Source: Oligoflexia bacterium (GTDB taxonomy: Bacteria > Bdellovibrionota > UBA1018). Taken from it: a stretch of DNA of 64,000 bases. Below, piece after piece: positions 8,171 through 19,727 of the stretch. Numbering within the stretch: the stretch's first letter is position 1; each line of letters begins with the position of its first letter. The stretch lies in the NCBI GenBank assembly GCA_014378465.1, contig JACMNQ010000009.1:1-64000 (forward strand), in the 5' to 3' direction. The translations under genes were made by a program, and so were the position numbers. Below the pieces are notes generated by a model. It searched no databases. It saw only the letters and a list, made by a program, of their open reading frames with translations, and was not told the DNA's origin.

Positions 8171-9343
8171 ATGAGAAACTTCACTTCTTCAAATTCCAAA
8201 GCCCTTCTCGCCAACCTCACTCGATTCCTGATTCTGGGATTGACCATGGACGCGATGCTCGGATGCTCCGCAGCTCCCGGACAGGGTGGGATTTCGAAAG
8301 TCACTTCAGGCTCCACGGTGACGGACGCCACCAATTCAACCATCACTTCGCTGACGGAGAGGCCCGTATTGACCGTCAATCAGGTTCAATACTTCTTTCC
8401 GGCTTCAAGCGGAAATGCTCCCGCCTCTTTTGAGATCACCAACCGTTCACGATACGGAGCCTACGATCTTTCCTCCGCCCTCAACGTTGGATCGGCTTAT
8501 TCCCAGATTTCGAACGACTGCAATCGCAGCTCGCTGCTTCCCGGCGAGAAATGTCACATCGTCATCAGCTTTCTGAATACGACCACCAGCCTTCAACTCG
8601 GCTCCGTCGCAGTCACCTTTTCAAACAGTGATGGCAGCATTCAGAATTCTCTCAGCATGAACCTGAAAGGTCCGGGACTTCCGGGACCAACGCCCAGCGT
8701 GACTCCGACTCCGACCCCCACGGTCACCGCAGGAGTGGGCACTCTGACGATCAGTTCTGATACCACTTTCCAGAAATCCAACGTCGCCTGCGGCACCGCC
8801 ACTCTTCGCGATGTCTGTAATTTCGGTACACCGTCCACTTTTGACGGGGCCAACTGCCACGTCGGCGCCGCTCCTTTCGGCACCGCATCCGTAGCCAATG
8901 GCTTCTTCTACTACACCCCCCGTGCGGGCAACCAGCCCTGCGCTGCCGGTGACTCTTTTGATGGCAGCAAGTGTCGCACGACTCCTGCCAACGGCAACAG
9001 ACCCTTCGTCCACAACAATCATTTCTACTTCACGCCGAACACGCGGGTTGCAACCCAGTTCAAAGGGGCCGAATGCCCGGTCGGAACGACTTACGACAGC
9101 TGGAACTGTGTGGTGGGCGATGCCCCTCGCGGACCCGCCACTGAATCTCACAACCTTTACGGCGGCAAGATGATCTACCCTGCTCGCCCGATCACCCCGA
9201 CCGATCTCACGCCTTGTGAACAAAGTCGCTACTTCGACGGAAAGGGCTGCGTCTTCGCAAATACTCCGATGAACTGGCGCCCTTTCATCATCAACCAGAC
9301 CCGCCTCTACCTCGAAGCGAAAAATTACAGCTGCGCTCCCTGA
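8171..9343 (+). CDS. Lipoprotein with cysteine-containing tandem repeats
   Basis: A predicted 390-residue lipoprotein of unknown function. The ATG at 8171 gives a signal sequence ending in MLGC (lipobox, Cys about residue 33); an upstream in-frame TTG/ATG region was rejected because it would put the signal far inside the protein. Residues about 70-170 resemble an Ig-like choice-of-anchor fold with NRSRYGAYDL and a C-to-C pair. A Thr/Pro linker (PTPSVTPTPTPTVT) then leads to about four imperfect repeats of roughly 45 residues with the pattern FDG-x2-C, a short Ala/Pro stretch, and FYYTP or FYFTP. The repeats suggest an exposed binding surface. The gene stands alone. Confidence 0.75.
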   Translation: MRNFTSSNSKALLANLTRFLILGLTMDAMLGCSAAPGQGGISKVTSGSTVTDATNSTITSLTERPVLTVNQVQYFFPASSGNAPASFEITNRSRYGAYDLSSALNVGSAYSQISNDCNRSSLLPGEKCHIVISFLNTTTSLQLGSVAVTFSNSDGSIQNSLSMNLKGPGLPGPTPSVTPTPTPTVTAGVGTLTISSDTTFQKSNVACGTATLRDVCNFGTPSTFDGANCHVGAAPFGTASVANGFFYYTPRAGNQPCAAGDSFDGSKCRTTPANGNRPFVHNNHFYFTPNTRVATQFKGAECPVGTTYDSWNCVVGDAPRGPATESHNLYGGKMIYPARPITPTDLTPCEQSRYFDGKGCVFANTPMNWRPFIINQTRLYLEAKNYSCAP

Positions 9344-9378
9344 ACTGCTTGTGAACTGAACCGGACAAGGCACAAAAT

Positions 9379-9414
9379 AACAGGGGAGAGAGGCTCAAGC
9401 CTCTCTCCCCTGTT
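9379..9414. terminator. Perfect 17-bp inverted repeat, likely bidirectional terminator
   Basis: Arms 9379-9395 and 9398-9414 are exact complements with a nominal 2-base centre, so the real loop is a few bases wider. The flank on the minus-strand exit is T-rich (TTATTTTG), so termination of glutamine synthetase should be better than that of the plus-strand lipoprotein gene. Confidence 0.75.
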
Positions 9415-9447
9415 CAATTCAGCCCAAGTCGGGCAAATCAGGTCCTC

Positions 9448-11676
<2,229 letters not shown>

Positions 11677-11743
11677 CTTTAAACTCCAGTTATCTCCAAA
11701 TGGACTGCGTTAAATGGGGTGAACGCCATGTCAGCCCCTGCAC

Positions 11744-13729
11744 TCATTTATACCGATTTAAAAATTCATTCTCAAGCAATTGACCTTCATTGACCCATTT
11801 TTCGAGATCCCCGCGAGCCACCTGCTCGGACACGGCCCCCGCTGAACTGGCGAAGCGCACGGCTTCAGTGAATTCGAAAAGTCGGCAAGTGCGTTGCCAG
11901 ACCGCTTCAGACAGGTTTTTCTGAAGGACAAGGACTTCATGTAACTCGATGCGAGAAAGACTTCGAATGCTTTCCTGAGGGTAGACGGCATCCAGCGCGT
12001 CATAGACCAGATCCGAGAGTCGATCATACGACTCGATCACGTCTTTGAATGCAAGGCCCTGCCTGGCCAATTGCGTGGTCTGTTTCAGCTTCGCCCATTC
12101 CTTTGCATTCTTTCGGATCTTTCCAACGCCGGTATCGAGTTGCTCCCGGGGCTTGCGACCTTTCAGCATTCGAAAAACAAGTGTGGCAAAGGCGCATAGA
12201 CTCGCCGCGATTCCGGCCCAGAACAGCGCTGCCCAGAGGTTGGGATCCATTCCTCGGTCTGATGAACTCACCACCGATTCCGACTTCAGAGGCCTGATCC
12301 CAGTCAATTGCATCGGAACATTGGCGCCAGGCACCGCTGAAGGAGAGCCTTCTTTTTTGGGCGGAAGAGCGACGTTGGATCCCGGAGCCCCTTCCAGCAC
12401 ATTCAGAAGGATGGGTGAAGTCGACTTCTTCACATACTTGGCCTGGAGTGGATCAAAGAAACTCATCTCCACCGACGGGAGGGTCACCTGGCCCTGAGCT
12501 CGAGGGATCAGGAGGAGTTCAAAGATTTTCTCCCCGATTCCACCCTGACCATTCTTGGTCTGACCTTTGGATTCGTAAAGTTCTACATTCGCGGGCAGAT
12601 TGAGCTTTGGTTCTTCGATCGTGGCAAGGTTGCCCTTGCCTTCGAGTTTGACCAGGAACGAGACAGGTTCATTGGCTCGGACTTCTGACTTGTCCACGGA
12701 CGCAGTCAGATTGTAATCTCCGACTCCTCCCGAGAAATCCGCGGGTCTTCCGTCCGTCGGAAGCGGCAGGACTTCGAGGATGAGTGGGTCGCTCTGACTG
12801 TTCGAGGCCTGCGGCGCCATCTGCTGGAAGAACTGTGTGAAAGGATCTTCATCATCTCCCAGCCCCTGTCGCGGCGCATAGTAGTTCGCTTTCACGGACA
12901 TCGAATCAATCGTCAGTTTGCCTTCCTTGAGAGGATAGGCTGCGTACCGAACCATCAAAGCGCGCTGATAGGCGACTCCGTCGAGGACGACCGCTTCTGA
13001 ATCCAGACGTCCCTGAAGAATCGGCATTTCCAGATCTTCGCGAAGAAATCCGGTGAGAACCGGGTACTTGTCCACTTGCAGATTGAAGGTGCGAGCGCGC
13101 TGGTAAAGGTAATAGCTGACGATGACCTGCTGCCCTTTGTAGATTTTCTGCTGGTCCATCTCGGCCCGCACGAAAAAAGGCAGATTGCTGACCCGCTTGC
13201 CGGAGCCGCGCAGCCCCGCCCCGCCGCCGCCGTAATTTTTCGGTGGAGGAGTGGCCGCTCCCCCTGAACGGACGAATACCGTGATCGGCGGAGCCTTGAG
13301 AGTGCGGCTGCCCACTCGAACTTCGAGATCACCGATCGTGAAGGTTCCCGTTTTCACCGGCCTCAGGATGTAAGTGTATTCCTGATTGTGCTTCACACCG
13401 AAGCGGCCATTCACGTAGTAAGACTCGACGTAGGTTCCACTGTACTCATTGACGAGCTCAAACCCAGGAGCCGAATAGCGAGGTTTTCCGATCGTGAGCT
13501 TGCCGTCGGACTGGATCGAGAATTTGACCGACACGGAGTCATCAAGGGTGATCTCCTTCCGGTCGATCTTCGCCGTGAACTGCACGGAATCCACTTCATC
13601 GTCGGCGTGAGCTTCATGGATGAGATACGGAAGTCCTGAAACAGCGGAGAATGCGGCAGCCACAACTGAAGAAGTGCTCAGAATCAGAATGGACGCTGTC
13701 CACAGCAGGGATCGAATCACGGGCTTCAT
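11744..13729 (-). CDS. batD: BatD protein, last gene of Bat operon
   Basis: A 661-residue exported, membrane-anchored protein of the BatD (oxygen-tolerance) family. A signal peptide covers about 1-42; the outside part has repeated beta-rich domains with FTAKIDRKEITLDDSVSVKF and a second copy near NLTASVDKSEVRANEPVSF. One membrane helix lies at about 500-525, followed by a cytoplasmic helical tail. The start ATG shares its first base with the batB stop (TGATG); a GTG one codon upstream is an alternative. In Bacteroides the Bat genes affect aerotolerance, but the molecular role is unsettled. Confidence 0.85.
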   Translation of the reverse strand: MKPVIRSLLWTASILILSTSSVVAAAFSAVSGLPYLIHEAHADDEVDSVQFTAKIDRKEITLDDSVSVKFSIQSDGKLTIGKPRYSAPGFELVNEYSGTYVESYYVNGRFGVKHNQEYTYILRPVKTGTFTIGDLEVRVGSRTLKAPPITVFVRSGGAATPPPKNYGGGGAGLRGSGKRVSNLPFFVRAEMDQQKIYKGQQVIVSYYLYQRARTFNLQVDKYPVLTGFLREDLEMPILQGRLDSEAVVLDGVAYQRALMVRYAAYPLKEGKLTIDSMSVKANYYAPRQGLGDDEDPFTQFFQQMAPQASNSQSDPLILEVLPLPTDGRPADFSGGVGDYNLTASVDKSEVRANEPVSFLVKLEGKGNLATIEEPKLNLPANVELYESKGQTKNGQGGIGEKIFELLLIPRAQGQVTLPSVEMSFFDPLQAKYVKKSTSPILLNVLEGAPGSNVALPPKKEGSPSAVPGANVPMQLTGIRPLKSESVVSSSDRGMDPNLWAALFWAGIAASLCAFATLVFRMLKGRKPREQLDTGVGKIRKNAKEWAKLKQTTQLARQGLAFKDVIESYDRLSDLVYDALDAVYPQESIRSLSRIELHEVLVLQKNLSEAVWQRTCRLFEFTEAVRFASSAGAVSEQVARGDLEKWVNEGQLLENEFLNRYK

Positions 13730-15690
13730 CACCAGTCCTTCTCCAGGCCTTGCGGGGGCCTTGAACCCTGTCTCTTGAGTTTTTCCTGAAGTGCTTTTTC
13801 GCGCTGGGAAAGTTCCGCCATCACGCGCTTGGCATCTTCTTTTGAGAATTTATCGGACTTGAAGCCCTGCTTCCTGCGGCTGACGGCCGGATCTTCGACC
13901 TCGCCAGATTCATTGCCTGGCTTGTTTTCCTTGCCGTCTTTATCCTTCTGATCCTTCTTGTCCTGATCCTTGGAATCTTTTTCTTTCTCTTTGCCTGAAC
14001 CATCCTTCTTCGGGTCAGGCTTGCCGTCTTTCTTGTCTTCCTTCTTGTCACCCTTTTGGTCCTTGGACTCCTGCTTCTTGTCCTTCTCGTCTTTTTTCTG
14101 GTCGTCTTTCTTCTGATCCTGTTTTTCGTCCTGGTCTTTTTTCTTCTGCTTCTGCTGTTCCTGAGCCAGGAGTTCGAGGTTCTTTCGAATGTCATCGGTC
14201 AAAGGGGTTTCTTTGCCACTCCTGGCAATGGCTTCAAGACCTGCCAGATAGGCTTGAGCAGCGCCGCGAAAGTCCTTCTTCTGCGTCATCGCCGATCCGA
14301 GGTTGTAGAAGGACCTGGCGGCCATCCCATCGTCCCCACTTTTGAGGGCGTCACGCGCCGCACTTCCGAAACCTTCGGTGGCAGCCTCAAAATTTCCTTC
14401 TTTCATCTGCACGACACCCTGATTGTATTCAAATTCAGGCAGAGAGGGATCCAGGGCCTGGGCGGAACCGAAGTGCTTCTGAGCTTCCTCGGTCTTGCCT
14501 TCCTTGAATGCCTTGAGGCCCTTTTCATTTTCAAAATAACCCTGAATGGGTGCAGCAGATGCCGAAGTTCCGCTCAGAAGTCCTGCGGCAAGAAGGAGCA
14601 AAACCAGCGGAGTGGCCGAAGGAGGAACTGGGGTCACCTTGAAAGTTCTGCGAGCCGCGACGGAGAGCTCAAGCAGAAAGAGAAGCAGGGCGATGGCCAG
14701 CGGGATCTGAAACCTCTCTTCATGGATCAGGTATTTTCGCTCCGCAAACTGAGTGCGATTCAAGGCGCCCATTTTCTGGAGAAGTTCTTCGACTTCGGCT
14801 TCGTAGGGTGTGACGTTCCAGTACCGGCCGCCGGCAGCGGACGCGAGCTGCATGAGCGCGTTGGGCTTGAACTGACTCACGACTACCTGATTGGAGCGAT
14901 TGCGCTTGAAACCCACGTTCTGCCCGGTCTCATCGCGCACGGGAATAGGTCCCCCTTTTTCGGTCCCCACACCGAAGACGAAGAGCTGCGCGCCACTTTC
15001 CTTGAGTCTTCGAGCTCCTTCGAGCACTTTTTCTTCGTTATCTTCTCCATCCGAGATCAGGATGACGACTTTGGAAGGGGCGTTTTCGTCAGCCTTGGGC
15101 TCTTCCTTGGCGGAGCCCTGAACCGAGCCTCGCTCCAATGCCTTGGCGGCGGTTTCAAGAGCCAGGCCGATATCCGTTCCCTGATTGGTCACCGTTCTTG
15201 GACTCAGAACGTCGACAGCTTCGAGCATGTAATCCAGATCTGTGGTGAGCGGACAGGAAAGGTAGGCTCCGCCTGCGAACGCGACCACGCCGACCCGGTC
15301 GCCCTGGAGTCGATCCGCGAGCGAACGAATCAGATGCTTGGCCTTCTTGAGTCGGCTCGGAACCACGTCTTCGACTTCCATGCTCCGGGAGACGTCGAGC
15401 GCGATCATGATGTCGAGTCCAGTGGCTTTGACGGACTCTTCCTGAACTCCCCACTGCGGTCGTGCAAGCGTCAGCAGGAGAAAGATCATTCCGAGCAACC
15501 AGAAGCGCGACTTTTTCAAAGTGGCATTCCAATCCAGCTCGGGTGCGATCTTCTGCCAGACGGATCGATTTGCGAATTTCTCAAATCTTTTCTGGCGCTG
15601 AGACTGCTCCAGGACGATCAGGATATAAATGAACGGCACAGCGGTCAGAAACCAGAGCCACTGTGGAGAGGCAAACTGAAACGTGTTCAT
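13729..15690 (-). CDS. batB: BatB/BatC fusion: von Willebrand A domain plus TPR and charged tail
   Basis: A 653-residue protein. Two membrane helices (about 10-28 and 60-78) precede a VWA domain with the metal site DVSRS (ALDVSRSM), and a third helix lies near 325-345. A further hydrophobic segment near 355-375 leads to three TPR-like repeats (about 385-500), the part that is a separate BatC gene in many bacteria. After these comes about 100 residues made almost entirely of Lys, Asp, Glu and Gln, then a short conserved-looking end with SRRKQGFKSDKFSKEDAKRV. It overlaps batA by 4 bp (ATGA) and batD by 1 bp, so translation is probably coupled. Confidence 0.88.
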   Translation of the reverse strand: MNTFQFASPQWLWFLTAVPFIYILIVLEQSQRQKRFEKFANRSVWQKIAPELDWNATLKKSRFWLLGMIFLLLTLARPQWGVQEESVKATGLDIMIALDVSRSMEVEDVVPSRLKKAKHLIRSLADRLQGDRVGVVAFAGGAYLSCPLTTDLDYMLEAVDVLSPRTVTNQGTDIGLALETAAKALERGSVQGSAKEEPKADENAPSKVVILISDGEDNEEKVLEGARRLKESGAQLFVFGVGTEKGGPIPVRDETGQNVGFKRNRSNQVVVSQFKPNALMQLASAAGGRYWNVTPYEAEVEELLQKMGALNRTQFAERKYLIHEERFQIPLAIALLLFLLELSVAARRTFKVTPVPPSATPLVLLLLAAGLLSGTSASAAPIQGYFENEKGLKAFKEGKTEEAQKHFGSAQALDPSLPEFEYNQGVVQMKEGNFEAATEGFGSAARDALKSGDDGMAARSFYNLGSAMTQKKDFRGAAQAYLAGLEAIARSGKETPLTDDIRKNLELLAQEQQKQKKKDQDEKQDQKKDDQKKDEKDKKQESKDQKGDKKEDKKDGKPDPKKDGSGKEKEKDSKDQDKKDQKDKDGKENKPGNESGEVEDPAVSRRKQGFKSDKFSKEDAKRVMAELSQREKALQEKLKRQGSRPPQGLEKDW

Positions 15691-16670
15691 GGCAACACCC
15701 TCCAGACGCCCGAAGACAGGATCTTTTCAAGAATCAAAAGGGCGGCTCCCCACTTGAGAGGCTTTTGATAATTCTCTTCGTACTTCACTTTTTCGGAGGA
15801 TTTGACGTCAGTTTTTTCGAGTTGGTCAATTTCCTTGAAGACTCGGTCGAGGGTTCCCTCATCCTCGACCCGGTAGAAGCGTCCGTCCGTTTCCTTCGCG
15901 ATCTGCTGGAGAAGCTGTGGGTTCAGCGCATTGTCAAACCACTGATAAGAAGTGACCGCATTGCCGAAGGCGCCTTGCCGGCGGATCGGCATCTTGACGC
16001 GCCCCTCTTTGCCGATGGCAATCGTATAGACTTTGATCCCGTATCCGGCAGCCAGCTCACCTGCGGTCGCGGGATCGATCTGTCCGACATTGTTATCCCC
16101 ATCCGTCAGCAGCACGACCACACGACTCTTGGCTTTCGAATTCTTGAGACGGTTGACCGCGAGTGCAAGCCCATCGCCGATGGCAGTTCCATCTTTGAGA
16201 ATCCCGATCTGGGCATCTTTCAGGGCTTTCATCACGAGTGGATAATCCAGGGTCGGAGGAGCCAGCGTGATCGCTTCACCGCTGAAAATGACGAGTCCGA
16301 TCCGGTCGTTCTGCCTGCCCTTGATGAATCCTTCCATCGTATCCTTGGCGAGCTCAAAGCGGGAACGATCACCCATGTCCTCGATGTTCATGCTCGCTGA
16401 AAAATCCATCAGCATGATGATGTCGATTCCGCTCACGGTCCGCTCAGTCTGCTTGAAACTGTTCTGAGGACGAGCCAGAGAAAAGATGATCAGGGCGATT
16501 CCGAGGTACTTGAGAAGGATGAGCCACTTCAGCGGATTGAACGATGAAAAACTGGCTGGCAACGGGACGGAAAAGCGAACGCGCGCAGGCTTGTTGCGCT
16601 GAGCCCACCAGCGATGAAGCAGAGGCAGCAGCACGAGCAGTGCAAGAATCCAGACTTCAGCGACTCTCAC
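15687..16670 (-). CDS. batA: BatA, membrane-anchored von Willebrand A protein
   Basis: A 327-residue VWA protein starting with GTG that overlaps the upstream stop by 4 bp (GTGA). An N-terminal helix (WILALLVLLPLLHRW), a second near 50-68, the VWA domain from about 80 with metal site DFSAS and the later LTDGDNN, and a final hydrophobic segment are visible. The two-helix, VWA, helix layout is typical of BatA/BatB. It probably pairs with the VWA of the next gene and is served by the MoxR ATPase upstream. Confidence 0.9.
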   Translation of the reverse strand: MRVAEVWILALLVLLPLLHRWWAQRNKPARVRFSVPLPASFSSFNPLKWLILLKYLGIALIIFSLARPQNSFKQTERTVSGIDIIMLMDFSASMNIEDMGDRSRFELAKDTMEGFIKGRQNDRIGLVIFSGEAITLAPPTLDYPLVMKALKDAQIGILKDGTAIGDGLALAVNRLKNSKAKSRVVVLLTDGDNNVGQIDPATAGELAAGYGIKVYTIAIGKEGRVKMPIRRQGAFGNAVTSYQWFDNALNPQLLQQIAKETDGRFYRVEDEGTLDRVFKEIDQLEKTDVKSSEKVKYEENYQKPLKWGAALLILEKILSSGVWRVLP

Positions 16671-17788
16671 TTCTTCACCTCAGGGCGGGTGACAGCCGGT
16701 ACTCCGGCATTCGAATGGGATGGATTCGAAAGGACCGGAGGCCGCCGCGTCGTGAAGATCACGGACTTCGCGTCTTCGGCACGGCGCAGGGACTCGGCAT
16801 CCTCTGGAACGTAGTCTGTAAACTTCACCCGGTCGAGGCCGTTGAAGAGATCCTGAATGAGGTCAAAGGTCTGAGGGGAGATCAACAGGCGTTCACGCGA
16901 GTCCTTCAGGTAATCCGTCAGTTCCTGCGAAGTCGACTCAGGAGCATCAAAGCCATACCGTTCGCCCAGGTAATGCTTCAGGATTTCAGAAAGCTTGAAA
17001 TGAAAGGACTTGTGCTGGCCGTGACCGATCAATCTTTCCTTGAGCAGGAGCTCAATCGCGGCAAGCGCTCTCTCATGTTCCGGCAGAAGCGGTTTGTGAA
17101 GCCTTGCCAGACGTTGACGCTCGCGACTTCGCTGATAAGCGCGCCAGACGAAGAAAATGAGTATGCCAAAGACAAGCAGTACCCCGAGCAGAAGCGCAAT
17201 CACCACTGCCAGAGGAAGTTTCACTTTCACGGGAGGCTGGATGGGAGCGGCTTCCAGCGGCTTGGGATCTTTCGGCGAAATGCTCGACTGAATCTGAAGA
17301 GTCAAAGGATTGGTGCGAGCCACGGACTTTCCCTGGCCATTCTGGATGGGGAGTGATGGCAGGGTCAGGCTGCCGGTCTTGAGGGGGATCACTTTGAAAT
17401 GGGATCCCAGATTCCAACCCTGATCATAGAGATCTCCGGAGTCCGCAAGCTTCAGCTCTACGGCCGGCGGCAAGCCCGCAGGAAGGGCCGCTGCCTGAAT
17501 CAGTTCCAGCTGGACGGAATCCCCGACTTTGATTTCAGAATTTCGCGTCCTCTGCAGATCGAGCGCCGGCAATTCAAGAAACGGGATGGATGGTTCTCCC
17601 GAGATACCGGGAGAAGGCAAAGGCGAAGCTTCTGCCTCGGGAGGGGACTGCGGCAGGGGAGACTGGGCGCGCGAAATCGCCGGCTGCACCAGGAGAAGGG
17701 CGCTGCCCACAAAAAAGATCTGCAGAAAGCGACTTCTAGCGCCTTTTTCGCGAACGTGCTCGGAAGTACCGAACCAGTGCTTCGCCAT
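16667..17788 (-). CDS. Bat-operon membrane protein with BatD-like exported domain
   Basis: About 373 residues: signal peptide (about 20-45, IFFVGSALLLVQPAISRAQ), a Pro/Ser-rich linker, a beta-rich exported domain (about 75-190), one membrane helix (about 200-222), and a cytoplasmic helical domain containing FHFKLSEILKHYLGERYGF. This resembles the DUF4381/BatD-tail type proteins usually found between DUF58 and batA. The frame is open further upstream, but the ATG at 17788 has a GAGG site and keeps the signal peptide near the N-terminus. It overlaps the DUF58 gene by 53 bp and batA by 4 bp. The exact family is inference. Confidence 0.75.
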   Translation of the reverse strand: MAKHWFGTSEHVREKGARSRFLQIFFVGSALLLVQPAISRAQSPLPQSPPEAEASPLPSPGISGEPSIPFLELPALDLQRTRNSEIKVGDSVQLELIQAAALPAGLPPAVELKLADSGDLYDQGWNLGSHFKVIPLKTGSLTLPSLPIQNGQGKSVARTNPLTLQIQSSISPKDPKPLEAAPIQPPVKVKLPLAVVIALLLGVLLVFGILIFFVWRAYQRSRERQRLARLHKPLLPEHERALAAIELLLKERLIGHGQHKSFHFKLSEILKHYLGERYGFDAPESTSQELTDYLKDSRERLLISPQTFDLIQDLFNGLDRVKFTDYVPEDAESLRRAEDAKSVIFTTRRPPVLSNPSHSNAGVPAVTRPEVKK

Positions 17789-18614
17789 AATCCTCTTTCG
17801 TGACAATCTTGAGTTCATCAACCCGTGCACCTTTGAGCGCAAGACGAGTCTTCTGTTCATGCATGTTCCTGTACTGCGTAAACCATTTTTTGAAAGCGTA
17901 GGAACTGGTATCGACCAGGCGTTCATCGCCGGTCTCCGGGTCCATCATGAGGAGCGTTCCGATTTCAGGGATTTCACTTTCCCTTTCATCTGCCACCGTG
18001 ATGGCCACCACATCGTGCCTTTTGGCCAGGCGCTTGAGCGCGAACTCATAGTCGTTGGCCATGAAATCACTGATCAGGAAAATCACGCCTGAATGCTTCA
18101 TGATTCTTCCCGCCGCGTCCAGCGCGCCCGCCAGATCCGTCCCCTGCGTGCGGGGACGATAAGTGAGCAGATCCTTCACGATTCGCAGAATGTGCTGACG
18201 GCCCTTCTTGGGCGGAATGACTTTTTCGACTTCGCCGCCGAAAAGCAGAACACCCACGCGGTCGCCTGAATGAATCGCCGCTGATGCGAGCATCGCGGCA
18301 GTTTCAGCCGTGACTTCAGATTTCGTCTTCTCGGCGGAGCCGAAGGATTCGGATGCCGAGACGTCAACCACCAGAAACACCGTGAGTTCCCGTTCCTCTT
18401 CGTACTTCTTGACGAGCGGATCACGAGACCGGGCACTGACTTTCCAGTCAATGTGCCGGACGTCGTCTCCAGGCACATAGAGCCGGTGTTCGGAGAACTG
18501 AACCCCCTGCCCTTTGAAGTGACTCTTGTACTGTCCGGACATGGCATCGTCCACGAGTTTTCGTGTGGAGATCTCGATGAGTCTGATTTTCTTTCGAAGC
18601 TCTTCCGAGAGCAT
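17736..18614 (-). CDS. DUF58 family protein of Bat operon
   Basis: A 292-residue cytoplasmic protein with the DUF58 signature around GQGVQFSEHRLYVPGDDVRHIDWKVSARS-like residues 34-62 (GDDVRHIDW is diagnostic) followed by a VWA-like fold with VVDVSAS. DUF58 proteins usually travel with MoxR ATPases and are thought to be their clients or adaptors. The ATG at 18614 (MLSEELRKKI) has an AGGGG site; an upstream in-frame extension into moxR lacks family similarity. It lies 19 bp after moxR. Confidence 0.9.
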   Translation of the reverse strand: MLSEELRKKIRLIEISTRKLVDDAMSGQYKSHFKGQGVQFSEHRLYVPGDDVRHIDWKVSARSRDPLVKKYEEERELTVFLVVDVSASESFGSAEKTKSEVTAETAAMLASAAIHSGDRVGVLLFGGEVEKVIPPKKGRQHILRIVKDLLTYRPRTQGTDLAGALDAAGRIMKHSGVIFLISDFMANDYEFALKRLAKRHDVVAITVADERESEIPEIGTLLMMDPETGDERLVDTSSYAFKKWFTQYRNMHEQKTRLALKGARVDELKIVTKEDYGEALVRYFRARSRKRR

Positions 18615-18633
18615 GCGATCCCCTGCCCCTGCC

Positions 18634-19626
18634 TTACGGCACTTCCACTCGCTCCAGAATCCGTTTGATGATCTGCTCGCTGTCCACGCCATCGGCATCC
18701 GCTTCGAACGAAACCAGAATGCGGTGCCGAAGGACATCGTAGGCGATCGATTTGACGTCTTCGGGAGTCACGAAACCGCGGTGACGGATGAAAGCGCTTG
18801 CGCGACTGGCTTTGGCGAGAGCGAGTGTGGCACGCGGTGAAGCCCCGACCTGGATCATGCTCTTGAGATCCGGAAGCCCAGCCTTCTCCGGAAATCGCGT
18901 GGCGAAGATGATGGCGATGATGTAATCCTTGAGCTTCTCATCCATGTAGATCCTCGAGCACACTTCCCGGCCTTCAAGAATCGTGGACGGCTGACAGATC
19001 TTTCGCGCCTTGATCGGCTCGACACCGGACATGCGGTTGAGAATGCTCTTCTCTTCGATCTGGGAGGGGTAACCCACTTTGACCTTGAAGAGAAAACGAT
19101 CCAGCTGCGCTTCGGGCAGCGGATAAGTGCCTTCCTGCTCAATCGGGTTCTGAGTCGCAAGCACGGTGAAAGGCGCGCCGAGCGGATAAGTCGTGTCACC
19201 AATCGTCACCTGATGCTCACCCATGGCTTCAAGCAGAGCGCTCTGGACTTTCGCGGGCGCGCGATTGATTTCATCAGCAAGAACGAGATTGGTGAAAATT
19301 GGACCCTTTTTCGGAGTAAAATCACCCGTCTTCGGATTGTAGATCATCGTCCCGATCAGATCGGCCGGGAGCAGATCCGGAGTGAACTGAATTCTCTGGC
19401 AACCCACATGCAGCACGTCCGCCAGGGTCTTGATCGTGAGAGTCTTCGCCAGTCCAGGCAGACCTTCGAGCAGTACATGACCGTCACAGAGAAACGCCAT
19501 CAGCAGGCGCTCGAGCAGGACTTTCTGTCCGACGACGACTCTGCCCGTTTCGGCGAGCACCTCGTCGACGAACTTGCTGCGTTCACGAATTTCTTCGGTC
19601 AGAGACTGGACATCGATATTGGACAT
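18634..19626 (-). CDS. MoxR family AAA+ ATPase
   Basis: A 330-residue AAA+ chaperone-like ATPase that leads the Bat operon. Walker A is the MoxR variant GLPGLAKT (about 55-62), with Walker B LVLADEINRAPAKVQ, sensor 1 TQNPIEQEGTYPLPEAQLDRF and a C-terminal lid. I chose the ATG at 19626; a TTG 12 codons upstream lacks a ribosome binding site. MoxR proteins are proposed to mature or load VWA-domain proteins, which fits the two VWA genes downstream. Confidence 0.92.
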   Translation of the reverse strand: MSNIDVQSLTEEIRERSKFVDEVLAETGRVVVGQKVLLERLLMAFLCDGHVLLEGLPGLAKTLTIKTLADVLHVGCQRIQFTPDLLPADLIGTMIYNPKTGDFTPKKGPIFTNLVLADEINRAPAKVQSALLEAMGEHQVTIGDTTYPLGAPFTVLATQNPIEQEGTYPLPEAQLDRFLFKVKVGYPSQIEEKSILNRMSGVEPIKARKICQPSTILEGREVCSRIYMDEKLKDYIIAIIFATRFPEKAGLPDLKSMIQVGASPRATLALAKASRASAFIRHRGFVTPEDVKSIAYDVLRHRILVSFEADADGVDSEQIIKRILERVEVP

Positions 19627-19727
19627 GCCCTTGATTTTCTGCCCTCTGGGGGTTTCAGTCAATGACGGAAACGCGCGCTGCAGATGAGAATTTTTTAATG
19701 AGGTTCAGGTGACTTCGCGGCAGGTCT

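Noticed and set aside
14056-15768. Long open frame antisense to batB (570 codons)
   Set aside because: Produced by the Lys/Asp-rich codons on the other strand; its N-terminus is a biased Leu/Val/Phe run and it has no domain.
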